Position numbers and translations under genes: made by a program. This document shows positions 10,996 to 20,689 of a DNA stretch of 25,683 bases, piece by piece; the stretch's first letter is position 1, and every line of letters starts with the position of its first letter. The notes under the pieces were generated by a model that was not told the origin of the DNA, did not search any database, and worked only from the letters and a program-made list of their open reading frames with translations. This DNA comes from Setaria digitata (lineage: Eukaryota; Nematoda; Chromadorea; Rhabditida; Setariidae): positions 1-25,683 of the forward strand of contig RCAB01000695.1 in the NCBI GenBank assembly GCA_003640385.1, written 5' to 3'.

Positions 10996-11384
10996 TTTGT
11001 CTAAAATTTGCTTTATTTCAGATTACGACTAGTTCTAAGAAAAAGTACTTTGTAGAGTGCATTTACAACAGCAACAATTAGTCTTTATTACGGCTTTTAT
11101 GCTTTTTTTTTTTTTGCTTTAAAAAAGAGAGGTTTAAAAAAAAAAGAAATAAAATTCGAAACTTTTTGAAATAATTGGAAGAAAAGCTACTTTTTTTTTT
11201 CAAATTAATCAACTTTAGAATGATTACTTTTTTTCTTTCTTTCTTTTTTTTTTGACGGAAATAGCAATGCAACATTGCAAGATACGCTATTAATTTATTT
11301 ACATTAATGTATGATTAGAAAAAAAGATGGAAAAAAAGGACTTGTTTTGGAAAAATAAAAATAAAAATAAAAAAAAAAGAAAGA

Positions 11385-11520
11385 AAAGTTTTATCGATAA
11401 GTCATCCATTTTAGTGTTATCGTTATCAGCCAATACCATCGGGAACACATTTGCATGCGTAAATGATTTTCTCAAAACGTTAGATGACGGATCCAAAGCT
11501 TTTGAGAAATTTTTTTTCTA
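11385..11520. other. coding-like island, strand not settled
   Basis: This segment is less AT-rich than its surroundings and is open on both strands. The plus strand reads SSILVLSLSANTIGNTFACV then NDFLKTLDDGSKAFEKF. The minus strand reads LDPSSNVLRKSFTHANVFP then MVLADNDNTKMDDLSIKL after a weak CAAAAG acceptor. Neither product is recognised and neither side has strong splice sites, so it could be an isolated exon or an exon relic. It does not join the receptor gene upstream on the minus strand in a matching phase. Confidence 0.3.
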
Positions 11521-12353
11521 GCTGCAAATCAACAACAGTAGTCTAAAGAGGGATTATTTAAGGTTTACCTTAAAGCTAGCTAAAAACAAAAATTACTCTT
11601 TTTTTTTTCTATTTGATTTCTTTCTCAAATAAATTTATTAAATTTTATAGCAAACATAGCCAAAAAAAAAACTGTACTAAACAACTTGTATGTAAAATAA
11701 AAAGTTTTTGTTTTGAAATACATTTAAGCTGCAAAAAAAAAAAAATTAAACTAGTCTTTTCATTTGCTTAAGCATAAAATTTGAAAAATGTACCAGACAG
11801 GTGTATAAAAAAAAGAAAAAAGAATTATGAAAAAATATTAAAACTGGAAAGGAATGACAAGAAATAGTCTAAGAAAAAATTTTATTTATTTTTTTTCTTT
11901 ATAAGTGAAATTTTAGAAAAACATATCAGCAATTTATTTATTTTTAATCCATTTTATCAATTTTATCACCGTCTTTTACTATCATTCAAACACGATATAA
12001 TCTGTGTGCTTCCAGACGTATGTTTTACGCATTAATCAGTATATCACAGTTTTATCAAGTCTATATGCAAATTTTCTTTTATTTCTGAAAACAAAGCATA
12101 CGTACATGCATATCTTTACGTTTCTCAAGTATAAAATTTAATATCAAACATCTAGCATCAGTGTTGCAAAAAAAAAAGAAAAAGAAAAAGAAAAAGGAAC
12201 TAAATAAATTTTTTTGCAAAATGATAAAACTCTACTCATTAATTAATTAATATTGTTTGAAATTAGGAATCAAATCATTGCAAACAATATAATATTGCAT
12301 TTTGACATTTTTAAAATTTTATTTCATAAATTAAGTTGCATTTGTAGTAGAAG

Positions 12354-12467
12354 ATGACACAGCTTGTGGCTATTTATAACGTTTATAAAATGAAAGTCTC
12401 TGAAGTCAATCATTGGGAGATTCAGCTGTTATATCAGCTGTCAAACAGAGTTTACGTCGATCTCTGA
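12354..12467 (+). CDS. candidate exon or short ORF in a CpG-containing island, frame uncertain
   Basis: An ATG at 12354 lies 4 bases after a TTTGTAGTAG acceptor-like site and opens 37 codons to TGA at 12465-12467. The product begins MTQLVAIYNVYKMKVSE and continues NHWEIQLLYQLSNRVYVDL. It is unrecognised and has no signal peptide. The surrounding island (about 12340-12520) is locally rich in CG pairs and is open in the two other plus frames as well (one reads LNGTIRHDTVEYDYFDYF), so the correct frame and exon limits cannot be chosen from sequence alone. Two CAGCTG E-box palindromes at 12423 and 12435 lie inside it. Confidence 0.28.
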   Translation: MTQLVAIYNVYKMKVSEVNHWEIQLLYQLSNRVYVDL

Positions 12468-12520
12468 ACGGTACAATTCGGCACGATACGGTAGAATATG
12501 ATTACTTCGATTATTTTATG

Positions 12521-13840
12521 TTGAATTGTTGATATTTGTTATCGATGCTTTCTTTCTCTTCCTTTTTTTTTTTTTTTTTTTTTTTTTCTTTTTCTATTAT
12601 TATCGAAAGAATCAGTGGTAGAAAAAAGAAATGAACTAAAATTTAAAAAGAAACAAATAAAAGTGCCAAATCGAAAAATTAGGAAGAAAAAAAAAACAAT
12701 ACAAAATAAAATTTTCCAAAAATATACTTTCATATTATTTGAAAATGAAAATTTTGTTTGCTCCAATTTTTTGTCAGTTGTGAAATTTTTGCACAAATTT
12801 TAATTCTAATATCTGTTTACTTTTTTTTTTTTTTTTTTTTTGATGACTAGACAAAATAAAATTCAGTGTTATTTAATTATTTAGTAAAACTAGTAAGATG
12901 ATTTCGAGTTAACATGACTCAGTAAGTTAGTTCTACTAATAATGAATAATTTTTGAACATTTGCCTATTTTAAAAGGAATCAATTTTTCGAAAATTTTTA
13001 TTCCACTACTCACCAAAGAAAACATTTTGTTGATCGATTGTTTCAGTCAATTAGTTCAAGAAATATTTGGTTAAGGCTTATAATATTTAATTCCCAAGAG
13101 ACTAATAATTTTAACTGTAATACTAATTGTAATATAATTCATTATTGAAATCACTGTTTTCTCTTGGAAAAAATTATCAAAGATTGGTGATAATTTTTTT
13201 CTCTAAATATATTTTATTTTACTCAGTTCTGTGTCATCTTTTATCACTATCATATCATCTGTTGCAATGATATTTTGATGTGGATAAGAATTTAATGAAT
13301 ATAATTCTGCTAATAAGTGGAAAATATGTGTTTTGTCGAATTTTTAGAAACAACAGCACCGATTTCCTCCACAACTGAAAATTGTTCATTTCTAAAACTG
13401 ATCTTGAAATCGAAAAATGTCTTCTAAATCAAGTCTGAAATTTGGATGTGCTGACAAAAAGCTTATCAGTTAATTGCCAACCTATAAATAACTGCTGTAA
13501 TCATGTTATCAGTGATAGTAGGTATCTGTAAGCACTTATAAATCTATGCGCTAATGATTCAAATATATCTTTCGGTTTTAAAATTATTAAAGAGAAATTC
13601 AACCGTTCCTTTCTTCTTCGTCTCTTTTTTTTTTTCTTTTTAACACTGAAGCAATATTATTTGATATCATTTTATACAATAATAATTGCAGTATCATTAA
13701 TAGCAACTTTTGCAAATTTAATAACTAGTAATTAGTTCAGATAAGATACTTTTCATGAATTCCAAACACTAAAAAAGAAAAAAGAAATCTTTCAAGACTC
13801 AATGTCTCTGAAAAAATGCTTGTCAAATCGTTAGTGATGT
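12521..13840. other. mostly non-coding DNA between the 12.4-kb island and the receptor 3' end
   Basis: T25 at 12563-12587 and T21 at 12821-12841 interrupt it. One short part at about 13348-13470 is somewhat gene-like: a GAATTTTTAG acceptor-like site is followed by two overlapping open frames (TTAPISSTTENCSFLKLILK, or KQQHRFPPQLKIVHF). No matching donor or partner exon was found. Confidence 0.4.
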
Positions 13841-13848
13841 GTAAATTT

Positions 13849-13854
13849 TTTATT
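13849..13854 (-). terminator. possible polyadenylation signal of the receptor gene
   Basis: AATAAA on the minus strand, about 110 bases after the receptor stop codon and after an A-rich tract. This is the nearest canonical signal I see downstream of the stop. Confidence 0.4.
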
Positions 13855-13964
13855 TCCAAAATTAAAAGGAAAAAATGAATTTTTTAAATATTTACAATTT
13901 TTTTTTTTTTTTTTTAACACAGCCATGCATTACCGTAACTGCATAATGGAAATATTTTCGTCAG

Positions 13965-14085
13965 TTAATTTTGATAATCGCAACTAACATTATGATATCG
14001 TCCATTAGCTAATTTTTGAATTTTTTCGCCTTGCGAAAATAATATTTGTCGCCATGCTATGATAGCTGTCTTTCGAAAATTGGAA
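13965..14085 (-). CDS. receptor exon 6: helix 8 and C-terminal tail
   Basis: The exon follows an ATTACAG acceptor and completes a Ser codon split AG/T. It codes SNFRKTAIIAWRQILFSQGE and then KIQKLANGRYHNVSCDYQN with TAA at 13967-13965. The SNFRKTA sequence right after the TM7 YAFSS is typical for helix 8 of such receptors and confirms the join. A GTTAGT inside the tail (after HN) could act as a donor for a longer tail, but no matching exon was found. Confidence 0.85.
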
Positions 14086-17058
14086 CTGTAATTGAAATTG
14101 AAATTATAATTGTACAGTTGTTTGTAAATAAAATTTTACCTCTTTTGTTCGCCTAACTCTTAATATACCCGAATACAAGCATAATTAGAATAAAATAAAT
14201 GCTAATTTTTTCTCTTTTTCCCGCTAATAAATGATGAAAAAAAAAAAAAAAAGGAAATAAGAGGAAGAAATTAAGAAATTTAAAGTTGAATATTAAAACG
14301 GACAAACCTTGAAAAAGCATAAACAATCACATCACACGCAAAATTGATATAATACAAATAATGAGCGGTATTATATAAAAATATAGTAAGTGTACCGTCT
14401 AAGCCACCAACAATTGAAAATTCATTGCTTTGGAAGACGTACAATGCTATGGTGTCCGTTATACGTAACAAATAAAATGGTGTATTTAATAACATATATA
14501 CAATTGGTACCACTAACAGTATCCTGAAAATACTACAGTATTCTTATTATCATAATTGATAAAAATTTCTTTCTTATCGCAATTTCTTTCTTTTTTTTTT
14601 TTTTTTTTAAATTTTACTGCAGTTGTTGTTAATTAACAATGAATAATAATTTGGTCAATAATTATTAAATATCAACAATGATGTAAATGTTTTTTTAATT
14701 GGTATTTAATCACATATATTCAATTGATGCAATTAATAGTAACCTGAAAAACAACAGTATTCATTCAATTTTATCATAGTAATTGAAAATTGTAGTTTTT
14801 CTTCATTGCAGTTTTTTGTTCTCGAAATTTTGCCATAATTGTTGTTGTTAATTAAAAATTAATGGTTTGGTTAGTAATATCAACAATAATGTGGTTATTT
14901 TTTGCAATTTTATTTGTTAGTAACGTATTAATACAACAATTAATATCACTAGTAGTATCCTGAAAATAGTAAAGCTTTCCTTTAAATGTTTCATTTTATT
15001 ATAAAATTTTATTATAAAATTTTTTTTTTTTTTTTATTATAAAAACTGAATAAAAACTTCTCCATCATTGTCTTTATCTTTAAATTATTAATAAATAGTT
15101 ATTGTTCAGGATACGATAAATAATAATTTAGTTAATGGTCATTGAACATGAATAATACTGTAACTTTTTTGCAATTTTACTTATTATAGAAATATATTGA
15201 AAATATTCCTTGAAGTATTTTGTTTTATCACAATAATTGGAAGAATTTCTAATTTTATCAAAAAAAAAATTTTTTTTTTTTGTTGATTTTATACTCGTGT
15301 TACAACTTTACTGCAATCGCTACTGCTAATGCAAACCATTATAATTAAAAATTTCCAATAAAAATCCATTTATTATTGTAAAATCTTTTTATCATAATAA
15401 CAATAATAATCAAGAAATATTTCTTAAAATGCTTTTATCCAGTAATTGGAAAGGGGCAAGCGATATTATCTTTACTTGACATTAGTTATTAAGCATTATT
15501 CTGGATGCTATAGATATGTTTCTGTCAAACAGTACACTTCAAAATAATTTGCATTATTGCAATATTTGGAAAAAAAATGATAATATTTTGCTTACAACAG
15601 TTATTACTTAGTCCTATTGGTTATAATTGAAATTGTAATTACACAATTCGGTGGTATGATGTAAAAAATGATTTCCCTTCCTCTTTCATGGAAATAATTA
15701 TGCCTCGAAATGAGCTTACTTAATTTTCCCATTACATTCAGGAAGAAATGGTGATATTTAATTATTATAACATTAATAGAAATTTAATAAAACCATAATT
15801 TTGTAATTAAATGGTATACTGAAAATAAAATAGTACCTCCTAAGTCCTTCAAGAAGTGTTCTTGGATATATTTCTTTTGCTTATATTGAAAGAAAAATGA
15901 TAATATTTTACTAATAATTAACAAGATTAGAAGTGCTATTTTTAAAGTTAGACTGTTATCCTGCTGATAAAAATTTTTATCGTTCCTTTCTTTCTTTTTT
16001 TGAAAAACTTCTCAGCTAATTTATTTTGTTTTGCTATTGGAAAAAATCATAATATTTCATAACTATTCCTAGCTCTTTTCATGATTTTAATCTTATGGAA
16101 CAGGGTTCGGTTCTATTTATGAAAATGACCACTTGATAAGCATGTCACTCATTCCACTTGTCACAATGATTCAAATAAAAAGAAAAAAAGAAAAATCGTC
16201 TTCACAGAAATTTTCATTCACTATTACAACTGCTAACGAATAAAAATGAAATCCTCTAAATTACTCATTAATATATCTTTTTCAATAATTATACTCACTT
16301 ACTATTTCGATAAAGATAATGCATCCATTAGCTGACGAAATTTTCAATACTACTTTAAAACAATTAAATCGATTGAAACAACAACAAATACCACTTTATT
16401 AGTTATAACATCGAATGGTATGATTAAGTCTAACTTTAGTAGATAATATTACTAATTTTGCTAATGACAATTTATGTAAATATATTAAGTCTAACTACAG
16501 TCAATAGTATTTATAATTCTACTGACGATTAGTGCTATGAATCACCACTTTTCCTCCATTATTCAATATTAAAAATATTACTTAAACACTGTTTAAGTCA
16601 ATAGCAGCATTAAATTTACATTTTTTTTTTTTGGTGCTGATAACTATATGTTGATTCATGAATTTTTTCCTCTTTCGATTTTGTTGCTGCAGCTCGTTTC
16701 TTTTTTCAAGTTTTTAAACATATTTTAAAAGATTTAAGAGAAAATATTTAAAAAAAAAAAAAAAAAGTGAATAAGCGAAGGATACAAACGTTGCTGATCC
16801 TTGTCGCCGTCGAACTGAATTGGAATTGGAGCGTGATCGGTTACTATCATGCGTGAAACCACGCTTAACTTTTCCAGCAACAAGTGAATTGAGTAAAACT
16901 ACACAAAAGCATGGCACTACATAGCACAATATTACATCCGCCACTTCGACAATAATCTTTACAATATGTTTTTTAAATTTAAAAAAAAAAAAAATGAAAT
17001 AAAAAGTAAAAAATTTTATTGGAAAGAATTTAAGCTGAAAAAATTATTTTCCCATTAT

Positions 17059-17094
<36 letters not shown>

Positions 17095-18951
17095 AGCTAA
17101 ACTTTCAACGCCAAATGATGCCAGACTAAATAAGCTAATGGTGATAATTAAGCAATAATTTTTTTTAACCATACAAAATGTGGCTGGCTTGATTGATGTT
17201 CGACTTTGTCAAAATTTGTCTTATGTTGCTTCGCTAAAAAAAATGGGAAAAATTGGCCAAACTTCAGTATTAAAAAAATTTTTAAATTAAATTGCACGAA
17301 AATGAATGACCTGAAAGGTACCATTACATGGAACACACTTTCGTATATTAGGATATTGAGGATCACTCTCATCATTATATGGTATCAGTGATATAAATTG
17401 TATTAAATTAAATGCAAACGGTATCGGTATCCAAAATAAAATCATTTTCCACCGATCCAAATGTTTATACTGTAAATTTTCAACATGATCAAATCTATCC
17501 CACTAACAATTGGCAATTATTGCAAGGAATATTAAATAAAATTATTGTAAGCATTTAAAATTCATTGTCAAAGTAGGTATTTAAAATTTTATTGAATTCA
17601 AGTATATATTAGAACTCTTTAATTATCGTTAAAATAGTTTTGCAACAGATTTTAATTGTAAGAAAATGTGATAAATGCAAAATAATTTAATTAATATTTA
17701 ATATAGCCTAGGAAAATATCACAAAATTTGATATAGTTTATTTAAAAAAAATTCATTATTAGAAAAATTTATTGCTAGTAGCACTTGTTTCAATTATGAA
17801 AATATTTCTAAAATTGAAGAAAAAAAAATTATGGCGAAAAACAACTGCATCTTATGGCAGAACGAAAGAATAAATAATTTTAGTCAAATAACGAAATATA
17901 ATTAGAATGATAATAAATTTAGTTTGAATAAATAAAAAGACATTCTATAATTAATTTATGGAATTTCCTAATAAAATATTCAATGCAATTAATTATTAGT
18001 TACTTCAGATGCTGAACTATTTGTGAAGTAAAAACAAAAAAAGAAAGGAAAGGAAATATTAACCATTGCATGTTTTAATGGATATGTAATAGCAAAGTAA
18101 CGTTCAAGAGTTAGTGCAGCAACCGACCAGCTACTGATATAGGACGATGTTGATAAGATATATTCGATAGCAACGCAGAAATGATATGTTATGAAGTCAA
18201 GTTTGAACAAAATTAATAATAGACCCAATAGAAAGACACTATCAGCTGTTGTAAGAACTATTAGATAAAGATTTGCTGAGATCTGCAATTAAATGAATAA
18301 TAAGAAAAAACAATTAAATTAAATCAAAAGTAATTGGATTTATTTTATCAATTCAGCTAATGGAAAATTATTTATTTTATCAGTAGGAGAAAAAGTGATT
18401 TTAGAATGAACCGAAATATTTTGCTAATGCTAATGCTAAAAAAAAAAAAAAAAAAATTTATTTGCTCTCTATGTTTCTCGATACGATAGCTCCACTGATT
18501 ATCAGTTTAATATTTATGCACAGGTTTAATTTGGAAATTGCAAAAATTAATTTCTGCTCTAAATTTCTTAGTTTTTTTCTTTGTTAGGTATTGTCTAATT
18601 TTAAATTATAATAAAATCATCTAGCTAATATGGCTTGATTTCTAGAAGGTTGAAATTGTTAACCTTCTTCTCAATCATTGATCAAAGCGTTTAATGTCTT
18701 TCCTACTGCTCCGCTACGAAAAAAGTTTAGTAATCTACGAGACAAAAAATATAAGAAATGATGTGATAAATGATAAGTTAGCAAAATTTTAATAAGCTTA
18801 CTTCTCGTAATCGTGAATGAAAAATGGTAACCAGCGAAATGACATTACCAAATAAGCCAAAAATAACAATAGCTGGCAAAATGATCAAATATAAATCAGT
18901 TCCTGGCTTTTCACTATCCATTAAGCCATCTAATATTTCGGTGGCATTCAT
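13965..18951 (-). CDS. class A seven-transmembrane peptide receptor (FMRFamide/neuropeptide-receptor-like), six exons
   Basis: Joining 18951-18802, 18282-18064, 17469-17311, 16956-16790, 14523-14308 and 14085-13965 gives 1032 bases and 343 residues with all phases matching. Seen in order: NAT glycosylation site at residue 2; TM1 with FGLFGNVISL (about 20-45); TM2 with LTTAD (about 52-76); TM3 from Cys86 to the ERY motif 110-112, then ITYPLK; TM4 with Trp136; ECL2 with Cys168, Cys171 and an NGT site at 172; TM5 with Pro191; a Ser/Arg-rich ICL3 (about 205-231); TM6 with Pro247; TM7 with DVIVY at 296-300 in place of NPxxY; helix 8 SNFRK. The layout is that of a plasma-membrane G-protein-coupled receptor for a small ligand. 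The FMRFamide/neuropeptide assignment is inference from overall resemblance, and ligand and orthologue cannot be named. The start is the only ATG after an in-frame TGA (18963-18961). Exon 4 could instead begin at 17034, giving 369 residues. The TM7 motif lacks the usual proline. Confidence 0.88.
14086..14307 (-). other. receptor intron 5
   Basis: 222 bases, donor GTTTGT, acceptor ATTACAG. It contains a poly(A)/poly(T) tract near 14236. Confidence 0.8.
14308..14523 (-). CDS. receptor exon 5: TM6, ECL3 and TM7
   Basis: It follows a strong TTTTCAG acceptor and ends TCA AG before donor GTTTGT at 14307. It codes ILLVVPIVYMLLNTPFYLLR for TM6, an ECL3 containing QSNEFSIVGGLDG, and TM7 YNTAHYLYYINFACDVIVY. 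The first base completes the Thr codon begun in exon 4. The first bases of this exon and its acceptor are duplicated in decayed form in the intron upstream. Confidence 0.92.
14480..15420. repeat. array of diverged repeats of about 220-260 bp including the exon 5 boundary
   Basis: Unit 1 (from about 14481) holds the real start of exon 5 and its acceptor. Unit 2 (from about 14701) and unit 3 (from about 14921) repeat the same order on the plus strand: a TATTTAAT-like start, CAATTG-like middle, AGTA(T/A)CCTGAAAA, then AAC.GTATTC-like sequence, a TTTTATCATAATTG-like block, TTGTTGTTAATTA, and ATCAACAATAATGT. A weaker unit follows from about 15181, and related phrases (TGATAATATTTT, TATACTGAAAATAAAATAG) recur to about 15960. 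The array fills much of intron 4. Confidence 0.7.
14524..16789 (-). other. receptor intron 4
   Basis: 2266 bases, donor GTTTGT after GCA AC, acceptor TTTTCAG. It is the longest intron and is made largely of diverged repeats (the array at 14480-15420; also TTAAGTCTAAC at 16424 and 16487). I looked for an extra exon between exons 4 and 5. A short segment with good sites at about 16337-16309 (donor GTAAGT) is the best alternative, but in the needed phase it creates a stop, so direct joining of exons 4 and 5 is preferred. Confidence 0.7.
16790..16956 (-). CDS. receptor exon 4: TM5 and third intracellular loop
   Basis: It codes IIVEVADVILCYVVPCFCVV then LLNSLVAGKVKRG (TM5), followed by the loop DSNRSRSNSNSVRRRQGSA, and ends AC before GTTTGT. 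The acceptor GTAAAG at 16962-16957 is weak. A consensus TTTTTTCAG ends at 17035 and would start the exon at 17034, in the same phase, adding 26 codons; the last of these read KFKKHIVK but the rest are Phe-rich and coded partly by T14. The end of the exon is firm because it restores a Thr codon and leads directly into TM6. Confidence 0.82.
17060..17087. repeat. T28 homopolymer in receptor intron 3
   Basis: 28 consecutive T on the plus strand (A on the coding strand). It is one of several homopolymers over 20 bases: 1184-1210, 12563-12587, 12821-12841, 22134-22155 and 22732-22755. Confidence 0.9.
17311..17469 (-). CDS. receptor exon 3: second intracellular loop, TM4 and ECL2
   Basis: It begins after TTTACAG with YKHLDRWKMILFWIPIPFAF (loop 2 and TM4) and ends with the ECL2 sequence NIRKCVPCNGTFQ. 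Phase 0 at both ends. The donor CAG/GTCATT is poor at positions 3 to 6. Alternatives GTACCT and GTGCAA nearby change the phase and would need another acceptor (GAAG/TGGCGG) inside exon 4. ECL2 carries the cysteine expected to bond with Cys86. Confidence 0.85.
17470..18063 (-). other. receptor intron 2
   Basis: 594 bases, donor GTTAAT, acceptor TTTACAG. AT-rich, with no gene or repeat recognised inside. Confidence 0.8.
18064..18282 (-). CDS. receptor exon 2: TM2 and TM3 with ERY motif
   Basis: 73 codons in phase 0 at both ends, acceptor TTGCAG and donor GTTAAT. It codes ISANLYLIVLTTADSVFLLG (TM2) and, after the conserved Cys, ILSTSSYISSWSVAALTLER then YFAITYPLKHAM. The LTTAD segment carries the TM2 aspartate and ERY replaces DRY, as is common in class A receptors. 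This is the most diagnostic exon of the gene. Confidence 0.95.
18283..18801 (-). other. receptor intron 1
   Basis: 519 bases, donor GTAAGC, acceptor TTGCAG. It contains an A/T homopolymer near 18440 and no recognised element. Confidence 0.85.
18802..18951 (-). CDS. receptor exon 1: N-terminus and TM1
   Basis: 50 codons from ATG 18951-18949 to GAA before donor GTAAGC. The short extracellular end MNATEILDGLMDSEKPGTD has an N-glycosylation site and no cleavable signal peptide. TM1 follows with the class A GN motif in IFGLFGNVISLVTIF. An in-frame TGA lies four codons upstream of the ATG, which fixes the start. Confidence 0.92.
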
Positions 18952-19030
18952 ACCTCTTGATCAGTTAATTCTGAGAAGGTATTCCTGGAACTGTCTTTCT
19001 TTCTATGCTAACAAACTTTTTATCCGAAAC

Positions 19031-19037
19031 CTGAAAA
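19031..19037 (-). promoter_or_regulatory. splice acceptor in the receptor 5' region, possible spliced-leader site
   Basis: TTTTCAG on the minus strand, 79 bases before the ATG, with no coding sequence between. In nematodes such a site is either the end of a 5'UTR intron or the place where the spliced leader is added. No outron promoter could be identified upstream. Confidence 0.5.
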
Positions 19038-20331
19038 CAAATCACTTTATAAACCAAAGAGAATGATGAGAAAGCAACGCAAATTTTTTTTATTATAGTG
19101 TTTCTTTTCTTTTTTTTTTTTCCAAATTACACGAAACACGCAAACTATATCAAATCTATGAAATTTTCCTTTAAAATTGCACGAAACACGTAAGCATTAT
19201 TACATGTTACAGGCAACACGTGAGCACAAAACAGAAGCTACATTTCAACATTAATTAACTCTAGACACAAGGAATCAGTGGTACGTTTCAAAATTTGATA
19301 AAGAAAAGAGAAAAACAAATTTTTACGCTTCGATGCATTCCTTCAAATCATGTAAAACATGCAATTTTTATTATATTCTGTAAATTTTTTTTATAAATTG
19401 CAGATAAACACTTCAAGCATTAACAGATTTATCAGAATTGATATCGAAAAAAATTAAAATTACTACCCATTCCGAAATACCTGCACCAAAATGATCAAAT
19501 TTTTGAAATTCACTCTTGATAAGACAATGTTAAGTTTTTCTTTAGGCATTTACACAACAAATACTTAACAATACAACGCATATGGATAGTCAAAGCTATA
19601 TTGCAGGCCAATTAGGCTAGAAACTCCTATTTCAAAAGCCTAATTAGCTGACTTGCTTCAAGTTCTGAAATTAAACAATCATAAATACCATGAAATTTTA
19701 TGAGAGCAATGCATTAATGATATCAGTCAGTAACGACAAGCAAAATAAATTATTTCAAAATACGAAAAAAAAAAAATAAGGGCTATAAAAGTAAAAGTTA
19801 TTATTGCAGCTTTTGCTGAATCCGAAAATTTTTGCAAAGTAAATGAGCAACTAGCAGCTTTAGAATCATTTAATTTCCACCTGCAATTTCACTCGAAACA
19901 GTTTTACTCTTAGGTTAAAATCATTATAAATATATTCATCATTTAGATATAATTTATGATACACATAATAAATAAATGAAATTTCTAAATACAGTCCTTC
20001 CTTTGTCAATTTTAAAACAGAATATATATGTGACTAAATTGCTTTTTACATTAACTGATCATAAGCATCGTTAAATAATTACGTTTTTAATGACAAATAA
20101 GTGTAGATGCATAATGTGATACTACATTATATATATAATATTATATATTATATATATATATATAATATGTGATACAATATAATAAATAATACTAAAAATA
20201 GCATAATATAATTTTTCTATTAGTCAGTGTCTATGATCAGTCTTTTATACGTGTAGTGTTTTGAATCATTTTATTAATTAAAAAATTTGTCTAATTTCTG
20301 CATATATAAATTCAACTGATTCATTAAACTG
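19038..20331. other. region upstream of the receptor, non-coding
   Basis: No coding candidate. CACGAAACACG-type motifs occur at about 19130 and 19179, with a weaker copy at about 19212. A 9-bp inverted repeat (AATTAGGCT at 19610-19618, AGCCTAATT at 19637-19645) could form a hairpin with an 18-base loop. AT-only DNA is found at about 20126-20168. Regulatory sites of the receptor may lie here but none is identifiable. Confidence 0.5.
20126..20168. repeat. AT-only low-complexity tract
   Basis: A run of TA and ATT units flanked on both sides by similar ATAAT(AT)GTGATAC sequence, giving a small imperfect duplication. Confidence 0.85.
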
Positions 20332-20689
20332 AAACAGTAAAGGTGCTATTTTATTTTTATTAATTCAACTGATTACTTTAAAGAATACTGACGAGCATTT
20401 ACATCATATATATCATTTTCAAGTTTTTTCGTTTCTTTTTTTTTTTTTATCACTTAAAACTTGGTTATTTGGCAGTGCTATCTATCATCAGTCAATGTAG
20501 AAGACGATTTAGCTATATTGTAAACAAAAAACACGATATTTTAAAATTGACGAAAGAAAAGCTCGCTTCATTTAAAAATTTGATTGCTGAATTTATTTTG
20601 AGTTTTCGAGATTGAAAGACTCTGGCTCAAATGTTTCTGACAAAAGTTAAATTTCAGATTGATAAATTAAAATAGCACCTTTACTGTTT
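20332..20689. repeat. 22-bp perfect inverted repeats bounding a 314-bp spacer
   Basis: AAACAGTAAAGGTGCTATTTTA at 20332-20353 is exactly reversed at 20668-20689. The spacer has no open frame of note. The arrangement is that of a short non-autonomous foldback or MITE-like element, but I cannot see clear target-site duplications outside the arms. Confidence 0.75.

Noticed and set aside
16095..16120. GGGTTCGGTTC resembling a tRNA B box
   Set aside because: No A box at the right distance and no cloverleaf could be formed.
16309..16337. 29-base minus-strand segment with TCAG acceptor and perfect GTAAGT donor inside intron 4
   Set aside because: As an exon between exons 4 and 5 in the required phase it creates a stop codon (TA plus G); direct joining of exons 4 and 5 restores a Thr codon and a continuous TM6. 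It could at most be a poison exon.
16640..16692. Lys/Gln-rich minus-strand segment after a CTGCAG site, starting QQNRKRKKFMNQ
   Set aside because: It looked like a loop-3 exon, but no donor in the phase needed for exon 5 was found.
17206..17391. 61-codon plus-strand ORF
   Set aside because: Antisense to receptor exon 3 and intron 3.
18824..19066. 80-codon plus-strand ORF
   Set aside because: It is antisense to receptor exon 1 and its 5' region, which has far better support.
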